A stretch of DNA of 64,000 nucleotides from Kribbella pratensis (GTDB lineage Bacteria; Actinomycetota; Actinomycetes; Propionibacteriales; Kribbellaceae), in contig NZ_SODU01000003.1 of assembly GCF_004366075.1 (NCBI RefSeq), forward strand, positions 1,178,001 through 1,242,000, written 5' to 3'. Below, piece by piece: positions 56,886-64,000 of this stretch. The notes under the pieces were generated by a model. That model searched no databases, was not told the origin of the DNA, and was given only the letters and a program-made list of their open reading frames with translations. Numbering within the stretch: the stretch's first letter is position 1; every line of letters begins with the position of its first letter. Position numbers and translations under genes: made by a program.

Positions 56886-57899
56886 CTACACAGGCACGAC
56901 GCACACCGGCTTCGGCCAGACGGCCGGCTCGCCCACCTGGGTGAGCCGGCCGTCGGCGATGGTGAACGTGGCGATCTGGTCGGAGCGCTCGTTCGCGGCG
57001 TACAGCGTTTTCCCGTCGTTGCCGAAGGCAAGGTGCCGCGGCCAGTCCCCGCCGGAGGAGATGGTCTGCACCAGTTCGACCGACTGCCCGTCGGCGGCGG
57101 TCTCGAACACCGCGATGGTGTTGTCGCCCCGGTTCGACCCGTACAGGAACTGGCCATCGGCGGAGATCAGCAGCTCGGCCGGGAAGTTCTCGCCCGGCGA
57201 GTCGGCCGGCCGGGTCGAGGCGGTCTGCACGACCTGCAGCTTCCCGTCGGAGTAGCTGCAGACGGTCAGCGTCGAGTCGAGCTCGTTGATCACGTACGCC
57301 GCGTCCGCGGTCGGGTGGAACACCATGTGCCGCGGGCCGGCGCCGGGGTGGACACGCAACTGGTCGACCTCGTGCAGCACGCCGTCCTCGCCCAGCGTCG
57401 ACGAGTAGACCGTGTCGGAACCGAGGTCGATGTCGAACACATACGCACCGGCTGGGTCGAACGCGATCTGGTGCGCGTGCGGTCCCTCCTGGCGCTCGGC
57501 GTTCGGTCCGGTCCCGGAGCGCTGGACGAAGTACACGCGCTCGCCGAGCGAGCCGTCCTCGTTCCGAGGGTGGACGGCAACGGAGCCCGACGTGTAGTTC
57601 GCCGACAGCACGAACCGGCCCGACGGGTCGATGTCCAGGTGGCACGGGTGCACGCCACCGGTCGGCTGCTGGTTGAGCAGCTCGAGCCCGCCGTCCGGCT
57701 GGATCGCGAACGCCGCGACCCGGCCGTTGTCCTCCTCGTCGCATGCGTAGAGGAACCGCCCGTCCGCGGAAATGACCAGGAACGACGGGTCGGCGACGGT
57801 CGCGACCGTTTCGATCCCGTCCAGCGGACCGAACGCGATCCCGTCCCCGCCGCCGGCCTGACTGGTATAGCTCCCGACATAGATCCGCTCAGAAGTCAT
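56886..57899 (-). CDS. Lactonase family seven-bladed propeller protein
   Basis: A 337-residue protein of the YbhE/6-phosphogluconolactonase beta-propeller family. Repeats such as ISADGRFLYACDEEDNGRVA, DIDPSGRFVLSANYTSGSVA and FGNDGKTLYAANERSDQIAT give about seven blades. No signal peptide. It may open 6-phosphogluconolactone or another sugar lactone in the cytoplasm. It ends four bases from the 98-residue protein gene it faces. Confidence 0.9.
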   Translation of the reverse strand: MTSERIYVGSYTSQAGGGDGIAFGPLDGIETVATVADPSFLVISADGRFLYACDEEDNGRVAAFAIQPDGGLELLNQQPTGGVHPCHLDIDPSGRFVLSANYTSGSVAVHPRNEDGSLGERVYFVQRSGTGPNAERQEGPHAHQIAFDPAGAYVFDIDLGSDTVYSSTLGEDGVLHEVDQLRVHPGAGPRHMVFHPTADAAYVINELDSTLTVCSYSDGKLQVVQTASTRPADSPGENFPAELLISADGQFLYGSNRGDNTIAVFETAADGQSVELVQTISSGGDWPRHLAFGNDGKTLYAANERSDQIATFTIADGRLTQVGEPAVWPKPVCVVPV

Positions 57900-57926
57900 G
57901 CCCCATACCCTGCCAGGTCGTGGGAC

Positions 57927-58430
57927 CTAGGGCACGCCCCTGTCCAGACCGTAGAGTGCGGAGCCCCAGCCGAGGTCGGGGACGAGGAGCTGCCATCCCA
58001 ACCGTCGGTACAGGCGGGGTGCCGGACGGTCGTCGGCGTACGTCGTGAGCAACGCGCGCGGGTTCGGCAGGTCGCGCATCAGCTCCTGCATCAGCTCGGT
58101 CCCGATGCCCTGCCGCCGGGCCTCCGGGAGTACGGCGAGCTCGACGACCTCGAAGTGCCCGCCGATCCACTCCGCCGTGAGCTCCGGGCCGATCGCCTCG
58201 GCGACCCGGTCGGACCACCACTGTCCACGTTTTCCGGTGAATCCGTATGCGAACCCGACAACGTTTTCCTTCCACGCCGCGACCAGCTTGAAGTCGTCGC
58301 GATCCGCGTGCGTGGGGAGCTGGTCGGTCGCGAAGTGCTCGGCATCTCCATCATCGAACGAGGCGGCGAACACGTGCCCGAGCTCGTCGGCGATGGCAAG
58401 AGCGGCAACTCGGTCGAGGACGCTGATCAC
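57927..58430 (-). CDS. GNAT family N-acetyltransferase
   Basis: A 167-residue GNAT protein: FKLVAAWKENVVGFAYGFTG, the motif A stretch VVELAVLPEARRQGIGTELM with loop RRQGIG, and RLYRRLGWQLL near the end. The ATG at 58451 in this frame overlaps the ATG of the divergent gene, so I prefer the GTG at 58430. Start uncertain. Acceptor unknown. Confidence 0.8.
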   Translation of the reverse strand: MISVLDRVAALAIADELGHVFAASFDDGDAEHFATDQLPTHADRDDFKLVAAWKENVVGFAYGFTGKRGQWWSDRVAEAIGPELTAEWIGGHFEVVELAVLPEARRQGIGTELMQELMRDLPNPRALLTTYADDRPAPRLYRRLGWQLLVPDLGWGSALYGLDRGVP

Positions 58431-58449
58431 CTCGCTTAGCCTAAGGCGC

Positions 58450-59301
58450 ATGGACACCAAGGCGCTGCTGCAGCGAATCGGAATCGACCGGTACGACGGC
58501 CCGCCGCGGCTGGAGGCGCTGTCGCAGTTGCACGCCGCGTACGTGGACCAGGTGCCGTACGAGACGGTGCAGTACCAACTCACGCCGGGCGGTCCGCTCG
58601 AGCCGGAGGACGTGGCGAAGCGGATCATCGCGCGGGAGACCGGCGGCTACTGCTTCCAGCTGAACGGCACGTTCGCGCTACTGCTGACCGAGCTCGGGTA
58701 CCGCGTCCAGATGCACCGTGGCGGCGTACAGACCGCCAACCGCCCCGGCGATATCGACGGCAGCCACATGGTGCTGACTGTCAGCGGGCTGGTCGAGGAC
58801 CCCGAGCGCCAGTGGCTCGTCGACGCCGGCCTCGGCGACGGGCTGCGTTACCCGATGCCGCTGGAGACCGGCGAGGTGGAGCAGTACCCGTTCACGTTGC
58901 GGCTCCGCCCTTCCGAGAAGACCGACGGCTGGCGGCTCGACCACGATCCGCGTGCGAACTTGATCGGAATGGACTTCGAGTCGGCCCCGGTCACCCTCGA
59001 CGCGTTCGCGGCCCAGCATGCAGCGCTTTCCGCCGACCCCGCGTCCTCGTTCGTACGGTTGGCATCCGCCTTCCGCCGTACGCCGGAATCCGTCGTCGTA
59101 CTGCGTTCCGTCGGTCTGAGCGAAACCTTTTCCGACCGCGTCGACAGCACGCTGCTCGAGAACCCCACGGACTACTTCGCGGCACTCGCAGACGTTTTCC
59201 GGCTGCCGCTCCCGCACTACTCCGCCGCCGACCGCGAGATCCTGTGGCGCCGCGTCTGGGCCCAGTACGAGGACTTCCAGGCGCGGGCTACTTCGTCGTA
59301 A
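58450..59301 (+). CDS. Arylamine N-acetyltransferase
   Basis: A 283-residue NAT. The catalytic triad is complete: C68 in ETGGYCFQLN, H106 in GSHMVL and D125 in WLVDAGLGD. It transfers acetyl from acetyl-CoA to arylamines, hydrazines or aromatic intermediates; in related bacteria NATs also serve polyketide or lipid pathways. The start ATG at 58450 lies only 20 bases from the divergent GNAT gene, with TTAGCCTAA between, so both messages may be leaderless. Its end overlaps the facing lipoprotein gene by 14 bases. Confidence 0.93.
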   Translation: MDTKALLQRIGIDRYDGPPRLEALSQLHAAYVDQVPYETVQYQLTPGGPLEPEDVAKRIIARETGGYCFQLNGTFALLLTELGYRVQMHRGGVQTANRPGDIDGSHMVLTVSGLVEDPERQWLVDAGLGDGLRYPMPLETGEVEQYPFTLRLRPSEKTDGWRLDHDPRANLIGMDFESAPVTLDAFAAQHAALSADPASSFVRLASAFRRTPESVVVLRSVGLSETFSDRVDSTLLENPTDYFAALADVFRLPLPHYSAADREILWRRVWAQYEDFQARATSS

Positions 59302-59737
59302 AGCTCACGATGACGGCGTCGCCTTCGGCGTATGTCAGGGTGGCGATGTGAAGTGGTCCGCCCTGGTCGCTCCAACTGACTGCGGCGAGACCGCCGGCCA
59401 CGCCTCCGGCACTGCCGCCGCCACTGCGGCTGACGTCGCTGCCGCTCCTGCTCAACGAGATGTAGCCCTTCGAGTCGGTCAGCTTGAGCGTCCCGTCCGC
59501 CACCGTCGCCGTGAACTTAGCCCCCTTGAGGTTGATGACGGCCTTCTTGCGAATCATCACCTCACAGACGCCGTCGACACAGGCCTGGTAGTTCTGCCCG
59601 TCCTCGGCCGCTGGCACCGCTGCGCTGGTCGGCGTACCGGCGGGCGTACCCGACGGCGGTGTCTCGCTCTTGCCGGACCCGCCGCAGGCGACCAGCGCGA
59701 ACATCAGAACCAGCCCGGCGATTCCTCGTGTGATCAC
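59288..59737 (-). CDS. Small lipoprotein of unknown function
   Basis: A 149-residue protein with signal and lipobox ALVACG. A proline/threonine-rich linker (residues 25-45) leads to a small beta domain with one Cys pair (ACVDGVCEV) and the phrase IRKKAVINLKGAKFTATVAD. A glycine/serine stretch (SRSGGGSAGGVAGG) lies near residue 105. Expected on the outer face of the membrane. No family recognised. Confidence 0.75.
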   Translation of the reverse strand: MITRGIAGLVLMFALVACGGSGKSETPPSGTPAGTPTSAAVPAAEDGQNYQACVDGVCEVMIRKKAVINLKGAKFTATVADGTLKLTDSKGYISLSRSGSDVSRSGGGSAGGVAGGLAAVSWSDQGGPLHIATLTYAEGDAVIVSFTTK

Positions 59738-59791
59738 CCGCCAGAGGCTATCGAGCGAAGCGACGGTCGACCCGGCTGTGACCGGAACCTG

Positions 59792-61243
59792 TCAGGTCGC
59801 GAGCGCGAACATGATGCTCGGCAGGACCGAGAGTACGGCGGCTACCGCGGTGCAGAGGGAGATCATCGTGACGGCTGGAGTTTCGATGTCCACCGAGAAG
59901 GGGGCGTCGGCGGGGAGGCGGAAGAGTTCCGCGATCCAGCGGAGGTAGACGGCGAGGCCGATCATGACGTTGAGGGCCATGACGATCGCGAGCCAGCCGA
60001 GGTGGCCGTCGATGACGGCCTGGAACGCGGCGAACTTGGTGAACAGGCCCGCGAGACCCGGCGGGAGACCGGCCAGCACGACGAGGAAGAAGATGAGTGA
60101 CGCAGCCAGACCGGGCTCGGAACGGACCATGCCGCGGTAGTCGGTCAGCAGACCAGCGGGGCGATGACGCTGGACGACGGCGACCGCCCCGAAGGCGCCG
60201 AGCGTGACCACGACGTACGCCGCGAGGTACCCGACGACGGCCTGCGCGTTGTCCACGGCCAACGGCGCCAGCAGGAAGCCGACCTGGCCGATCGAGGACC
60301 AGGCCAGCAGCCGGACCGCCTCGACCTGACGCAGCGCCGCCAGGTTGCCGACCGTCATCGTGACCGCTGCCAGGATCGCGATCACCGTCCGCAGTTGCGA
60401 GCCGTCCGGCGCGATCCCGGACGTCACCAGCACGAGCAGCCCGGCCACGCCGGCCGACTTCGACACGACCGCGAGGAAGGTGGTCACCTCGATGGGCGCG
60501 CCGACGTACGTGTCCGGCAACCACGCGTGGAACGGCACCGCCGCGATCTTGAACCCGAAGCCGACGATCACGAACAGCCCGGCCGCGAACGCGACCCGTG
60601 CGAGGTCCGGATCCAGCCCGTTCAGCCGGTTCGCGATCGTGGACAGGTACAGCGACCCGGTCACGCCGTACAGGTAGGAAATCCCGAACAGCATCACGGC
60701 CGTGGACAGCACCGACACCAGGAACGCCTTCATCGCGCCCTCGGAGCCACGCCGGTCCCGCCGCAGCGCGACCATCGCGAAGCTCGGCAGCGACACCACC
60801 TCGAGCGCGATCACGAGTGTCGCCAAATCCCGCGCACCCGCCAGCACCGTCGCACCGGTCAACGCGCTCAGCAGCAGGAAGTGGTACTCCCCGATCGGCA
60901 CGTCCGCTGCCAGCAAGCGGTACGCCGACAGTCCGACGACGCCGAGTCCACCGATCAGCAGCACTGCCCACAACCCGGCCGTCAACGGTTCGAAGACCAG
61001 GCTGCACTGCGCGGGCCCCTCGACCGCGGGCCGGCAGAACGCGGGCATGAAGTCGTCCCGACGCGCCCACACGAACACGAGCCCGAACAGGATGACCACG
61101 CTGGTCAGTAGCGTGACCACGGTGTGCCGGAGCTCGGCCGAGGCACTCTTCCAGAAGCTGTCGACCAGAAGTACGGCGACCGCACCGAGCGCCAGCACCA
61201 GCGGTACGGCGATCGCCTGCCAATCAGTCCAGGTGAGAGTCAC
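59792..61243 (-). CDS. nuoN: NADH-quinone oxidoreductase subunit N
   Basis: A 483-residue antiporter-like subunit of complex I with about 14 membrane helices. The family's discontinuous helices contain VIALEVVSLPSFAMVAL with the key glutamate, FKIAAVPFHAWLPDTYVGAP with the proton-path lysine and LLAWSSIGQVGFLL. GTG start at 61243 overlaps nuoM as GTGA. It is the last gene of the nuo operon, as in most bacteria. Confidence 0.96.
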   Translation of the reverse strand: MTLTWTDWQAIAVPLVLALGAVAVLLVDSFWKSASAELRHTVVTLLTSVVILFGLVFVWARRDDFMPAFCRPAVEGPAQCSLVFEPLTAGLWAVLLIGGLGVVGLSAYRLLAADVPIGEYHFLLLSALTGATVLAGARDLATLVIALEVVSLPSFAMVALRRDRRGSEGAMKAFLVSVLSTAVMLFGISYLYGVTGSLYLSTIANRLNGLDPDLARVAFAAGLFVIVGFGFKIAAVPFHAWLPDTYVGAPIEVTTFLAVVSKSAGVAGLLVLVTSGIAPDGSQLRTVIAILAAVTMTVGNLAALRQVEAVRLLAWSSIGQVGFLLAPLAVDNAQAVVGYLAAYVVVTLGAFGAVAVVQRHRPAGLLTDYRGMVRSEPGLAASLIFFLVVLAGLPPGLAGLFTKFAAFQAVIDGHLGWLAIVMALNVMIGLAVYLRWIAELFRLPADAPFSVDIETPAVTMISLCTAVAAVLSVLPSIMFALAT

Positions 61244-62742
61244 AGGGCCACCCATTGCTGCAGGAGGAGGCCGGGCCAGAGGCCGAGCAGCACGGTCAGC
61301 GTGATCAGCGGGGCCCAGGTGACCAGCTCGATGCGGCTGAGGTCGACCGCGAACGCGGCCGGCGGGTTCTCGGCCGGATCGCCCTGGCACAGGTTGCGGA
61401 CCAGGCGCAGGAAATACGCGGCAGTGAGCACCGTTCCGAGTCCGGCGATCACCATGAACACGAGGAAGGTTGTCCGCGGCAACCACGGCGCCGGGTTGTA
61501 CGCACCGAGCAGGACCAGCATCTCCCCCCAGAACCCGGCCAGCCCCGGCAGACCGAGCGACGCGAGACACGCGAACGTCAGCAGCGCGGCGATCCGTGGC
61601 AACCGTGCGTACAGCGCCCGCCCGATCGTCCGCAGGTCGCTCGTGTCGTGGCGATCCTTGATCGCACCGGCCAGGAAGAACAGCAGCCCGGTGATCAGCC
61701 CGTGCGCGATGTTCGCGAACAACGCGCCGCGCAGACCGGCCGGCGACAGCGTCGAGATCCCGAGTCCGATGAATCCCATGTGCCCGACGCTCGAGTATGC
61801 GATCAGCCGCTTGACGTCGGTCTGCGCCAGGCAGGCCAGTGAACCCGCGACGATCGCGACCGTCGAGAACGCCCCGAGGTACGGCGCGATGGTCGCCGTC
61901 GCGTCCGGCAGCACCGGCACGAGGATCCGGATCATGCCGTACGTCCCCAGCTTCAGCAGTACGCCGGCCAGCAGCACCGAGCCGACCGTCGGCGCCTTCG
62001 CGTGCGCGTCCGGCAGCCAGATGTGCAGCGGCCAGAGCGGCACCTTCACCGCCAGCCCGATCGCGATCAGCAGCGCCGCGACCAACGGGATCCCGTGCCC
62101 GCCGGCGACCGGCGAGCTGGTCAGCTCGACGATGTCCAATGTCCCCGCCACCCGCTGCACGAGCAGGAAACCGAGCAGCATCAGCGCGGAACCGAACACG
62201 GTCATCAGTACGAAAGTGTTCGCGGCGCGTTTCCGTCCGGCCGCGTCGTGGTGGTCGCCCCAGATGTCGATGACCAGCCACATCGGGATCAGCACGATCT
62301 CGAAGCAGACGAAGAACAGCACCAGGTCCAGCGCGGAAAACGTTCCGATCACGCCGGTCTCGATCACCAGCAGCAGCGCGATCAGGGAACGGGTCCGGCC
62401 GATCCGTGGCGTGATCTTCAGCGAGTACAGGCAGCACAGGAAGGTCAGCAGCGCGGTGAGCACGATCAACGGCACCGAGATCGAGTCGACCCCGAGGTGG
62501 AACCGGACCCCGAGCGACGGGATCCACGCGACGTCGATCTGGGTTTCCGGCAGATCCTGCGGCCCGTACGCGAACCAACCGCCGTTCTGCGGCCAGAGCA
62601 GCACCGACCCGATCAGCACCAGCCCGGAAATCACCGATCCGTACGCCGCCGCCAACCGGTCCCCGATCGCCGCCGGGATCGACCACAGCGCACCCGCAGC
62701 CAGGAGCGGCAGCACGAGGATCGCCAGCAGGACAGCGTTCAC
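61240..62742 (-). CDS. nuoM: NADH-quinone oxidoreductase subunit M
   Basis: A 500-residue complex I antiporter-like subunit. The glutamate of helix 5 is in FFVCFEIVLIPMWLVI; the lysine-histidine region is AVKVPLWPLHIWLPDAHAKA; DVKRLIAYSSVGHMGFI is also typical. GTG start at 62742 overlaps nuoL as GTGA. It pumps protons with NuoL and NuoN. Confidence 0.96.
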   Translation of the reverse strand: MNAVLLAILVLPLLAAGALWSIPAAIGDRLAAAYGSVISGLVLIGSVLLWPQNGGWFAYGPQDLPETQIDVAWIPSLGVRFHLGVDSISVPLIVLTALLTFLCCLYSLKITPRIGRTRSLIALLLVIETGVIGTFSALDLVLFFVCFEIVLIPMWLVIDIWGDHHDAAGRKRAANTFVLMTVFGSALMLLGFLLVQRVAGTLDIVELTSSPVAGGHGIPLVAALLIAIGLAVKVPLWPLHIWLPDAHAKAPTVGSVLLAGVLLKLGTYGMIRILVPVLPDATATIAPYLGAFSTVAIVAGSLACLAQTDVKRLIAYSSVGHMGFIGLGISTLSPAGLRGALFANIAHGLITGLLFFLAGAIKDRHDTSDLRTIGRALYARLPRIAALLTFACLASLGLPGLAGFWGEMLVLLGAYNPAPWLPRTTFLVFMVIAGLGTVLTAAYFLRLVRNLCQGDPAENPPAAFAVDLSRIELVTWAPLITLTVLLGLWPGLLLQQWVAL

Positions 62743-64000
62743 GAGCCGATCACCCCCGCCAGCACGGCCAGCGCAACGACGCCGATGACAGCCGCGGTGA
62801 GATAGGTCTGTACGTTCCCGGTCTGCAGCCGCCGGAACCCTTGTGACGCCAGCGTCCCCGTCCGGCCGACCGCCCGGACATAGGCCCCGATGACATCGCG
62901 ATCCCCCGCGACGGTCAGCTTCGCCAGCCACCGCACGGGTACGACGACCAGACCGTGGTACGCCGGATCGGCGCCGAACTCACGCTCCAGCAGGAGCGGC
63001 CGCGGATCCGCCCCACGCCGCCACAGCGAGTACGCCGGGAGTGCGCCGAGGAGCACGAGCGCGGTCGAGATCAGCCCGATCATCCAGTTGAGATGCACGC
63101 CGTCGGCGTACCCGAGCGCGATCGCGGCGACCGCGAGGAGAACGAGCGGCGCCAGCATCACCCAGGGCGCATCGCGCAGCTTGGAGCTGTCGGGCTCGTC
63201 GAGATCGGCCGCCGCGTCGCCGTCCTCGAACGCGCCGATGCCGCCGGCGAGCGCCGGCGTACGGAAGAAGGTCCACAGCCACAAGCGCAGGCAGTAGAAC
63301 GTAGTCAACGCGGCCGTCAGGCAGACCGAGACCAGGACGAGCCAGCCGAGGCCCGACCCGTCGCGCGCCTTCTCCCAGGCCGCTTCGATCACCGTGTCCT
63401 TGGAGAAGAACCCGGCGAACCCCGGAACGCCGGCCAGCGCCGCGAGACCGACCGTCATCGTCAGGAACGTGACCTGCAGCGCTTTCCGCAACTTTCCGCG
63501 GCGCGTGTACCGGCGCAGGACGACGAGGGCCGCGCTGCCGACCTGGTGCAGGAGCACGCCGGCGCAGAGGAACAGCAGGCCCTTGAACGCGGCATGCGTG
63601 GCCAGGTGGAAGAGCGCCGCGTGCCGGCCGTCCGCCGTACCGAGGGACAACGCCGAGAACATGATCGCCAGCTGGCTCACCGTCGACCAGGCCAGGACCC
63701 GCTTCACCTCGACCGCCGCGGATGCGCAGAGGGCGGCGAACAGCATCGTCACGCAGGCGACGATCGCCAGCACCGTCAGCGTCGTCCCCGAGGCGGAGAA
63801 CACGGTGTAGAGACGGGCGATCAGGAACACGCCGGCGGCAACCATCGTGGCCGCGTGGATCAGGGCGCTGACCGGGCTCGGGCCCGGCATCGCGTCCGGG
63901 AGCCAGGTCTGCAGCGGGACCTGTGCCGATTTCCCGACCACACCGACCAGGAGCAGCAGCGTCCCGGTCGTGAGCACCCCGGGGGAAATCCGCGCCGGAT
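62739..64000 (-). CDS. nuoL: NADH-quinone oxidoreductase subunit L, 5' end outside window
   Basis: The last 420 or so codons of nuoL; the start lies beyond the window. GKSAQVPLQTWLPDAMPGPS with the proton-path lysine, ALIHAATMVAAGVF and AAFKGLLFLCAGVLLH identify it. The C-terminal part contains the amphipathic lateral helix region followed by a final membrane helix (TAAVIGVVALAVLAGVIG). Gene order L-M-N is standard. Confidence 0.96.
   Translation of the reverse strand, partial: PARISPGVLTTGTLLLLVGVVGKSAQVPLQTWLPDAMPGPSPVSALIHAATMVAAGVFLIARLYTVFSASGTTLTVLAIVACVTMLFAALCASAAVEVKRVLAWSTVSQLAIMFSALSLGTADGRHAALFHLATHAAFKGLLFLCAGVLLHQVGSAALVVLRRYTRRGKLRKALQVTFLTMTVGLAALAGVPGFAGFFSKDTVIEAAWEKARDGSGLGWLVLVSVCLTAALTTFYCLRLWLWTFFRTPALAGGIGAFEDGDAAADLDEPDSSKLRDAPWVMLAPLVLLAVAAIALGYADGVHLNWMIGLISTALVLLGALPAYSLWRRGADPRPLLLEREFGADPAYHGLVVVPVRWLAKLTVAGDRDVIGAYVRAVGRTGTLASQGFRRLQTGNVQTYLTAAVIGVVALAVLAGVIGS

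Noticed and set aside
58436-58446. Iron box for an IdeR/DmdR-type regulator
   Set aside because: TTAGGCTAA matches the centre of the consensus, but the outer halves do not and the flanking genes are not iron genes.

Overview
The window is about 70% GC by eye, densely coded, and full of GTG starts and ATGA/GTGA gene overlaps. It looks like a soil actinobacterium. The gene style (many sugar importers without their own ATPase, LacI regulators, Tat-exported hydrolases, an actinobacterial sulfur leader peptide) suggests a Kribbella-like member of the Propionibacteriales, but that placement is inference. I see no phage, transposase, CRISPR array or plasmid gene.

1-8522 (minus): one continuous operon opened by a 24-codon leader peptide ending SSALCLR, of the actinobacterial sulfur/cysteine leader type. 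It encodes an amino-acid-type ABC importer with two tandem binding lipoproteins, an FMN reductase fused to a GNAT acetyltransferase, two flavin-dependent monooxygenases and a truncated FAD/NAD(P)-binding protein. The content resembles the Bacillus subtilis ytmI operon, which salvages S-modified cysteines by import, N-acetylation and flavin-dependent C-S cleavage. This is the most interesting system in the window.

8523-15890: M23 and M15 peptidases, small GNATs, an XRE-cupin regulator, a TetR/FAD-monooxygenase pair, and a TerC membrane protein behind a structured leader RNA with mutually exclusive pairings that mask its ribosome binding site and start codon. A 17-bp tandem repeat grows out of the terC stop codon.

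15882-38536: a large carbohydrate utilisation region. A first minus operon (GH127 beta-L-arabinofuranosidase, sugar-binding protein, two permeases) faces a LacI gene. A second minus operon of eleven genes (importer, SDR, two heparinase II/III-like proteins, YesL-like protein, beta-helix protein, SGNH esterase, PL8 lyase, acetyl esterase) faces another LacI gene, with three copies of one operator between them. Together they look built to bind, deacetylate and eliminatively cleave an acidic polysaccharide and reduce the released uronate. Neither importer encodes an ATPase, so a shared MsiK-like ATPase elsewhere is likely.

38537-47160: mixed metabolism and repair: TrmH methyltransferase, class I methyltransferase, ABM plus PEP-mutase-like pair, Ada-AlkA-like fusion with a degenerate glycosylase part, AAA kinase, RraA-like protein, LLM oxidoreductase facing a MarR/hydrolase pair, YciI protein. 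Two unusual inverted-repeat elements lie here.

47174-59737: a Shedu-like (DUF4263) protein with a changed active site, a large membrane protein combining an HD-like domain with a PQQ-type propeller, a potassium channel, a minisatellite, tRNA-Tyr, YajQ, a phosphotransferase, an AraC/phytanoyl-CoA dioxygenase/small-protein set, a lactonase, arylamine N-acetyltransferase and a lipoprotein.

59792-64000 (minus): the end of the respiratory complex I operon, nuoL (cut by the window edge), nuoM, nuoN.

Across the whole window the 9-mer ACGTTTTCC (or its complement) recurs far more than base composition predicts, in all reading frames.
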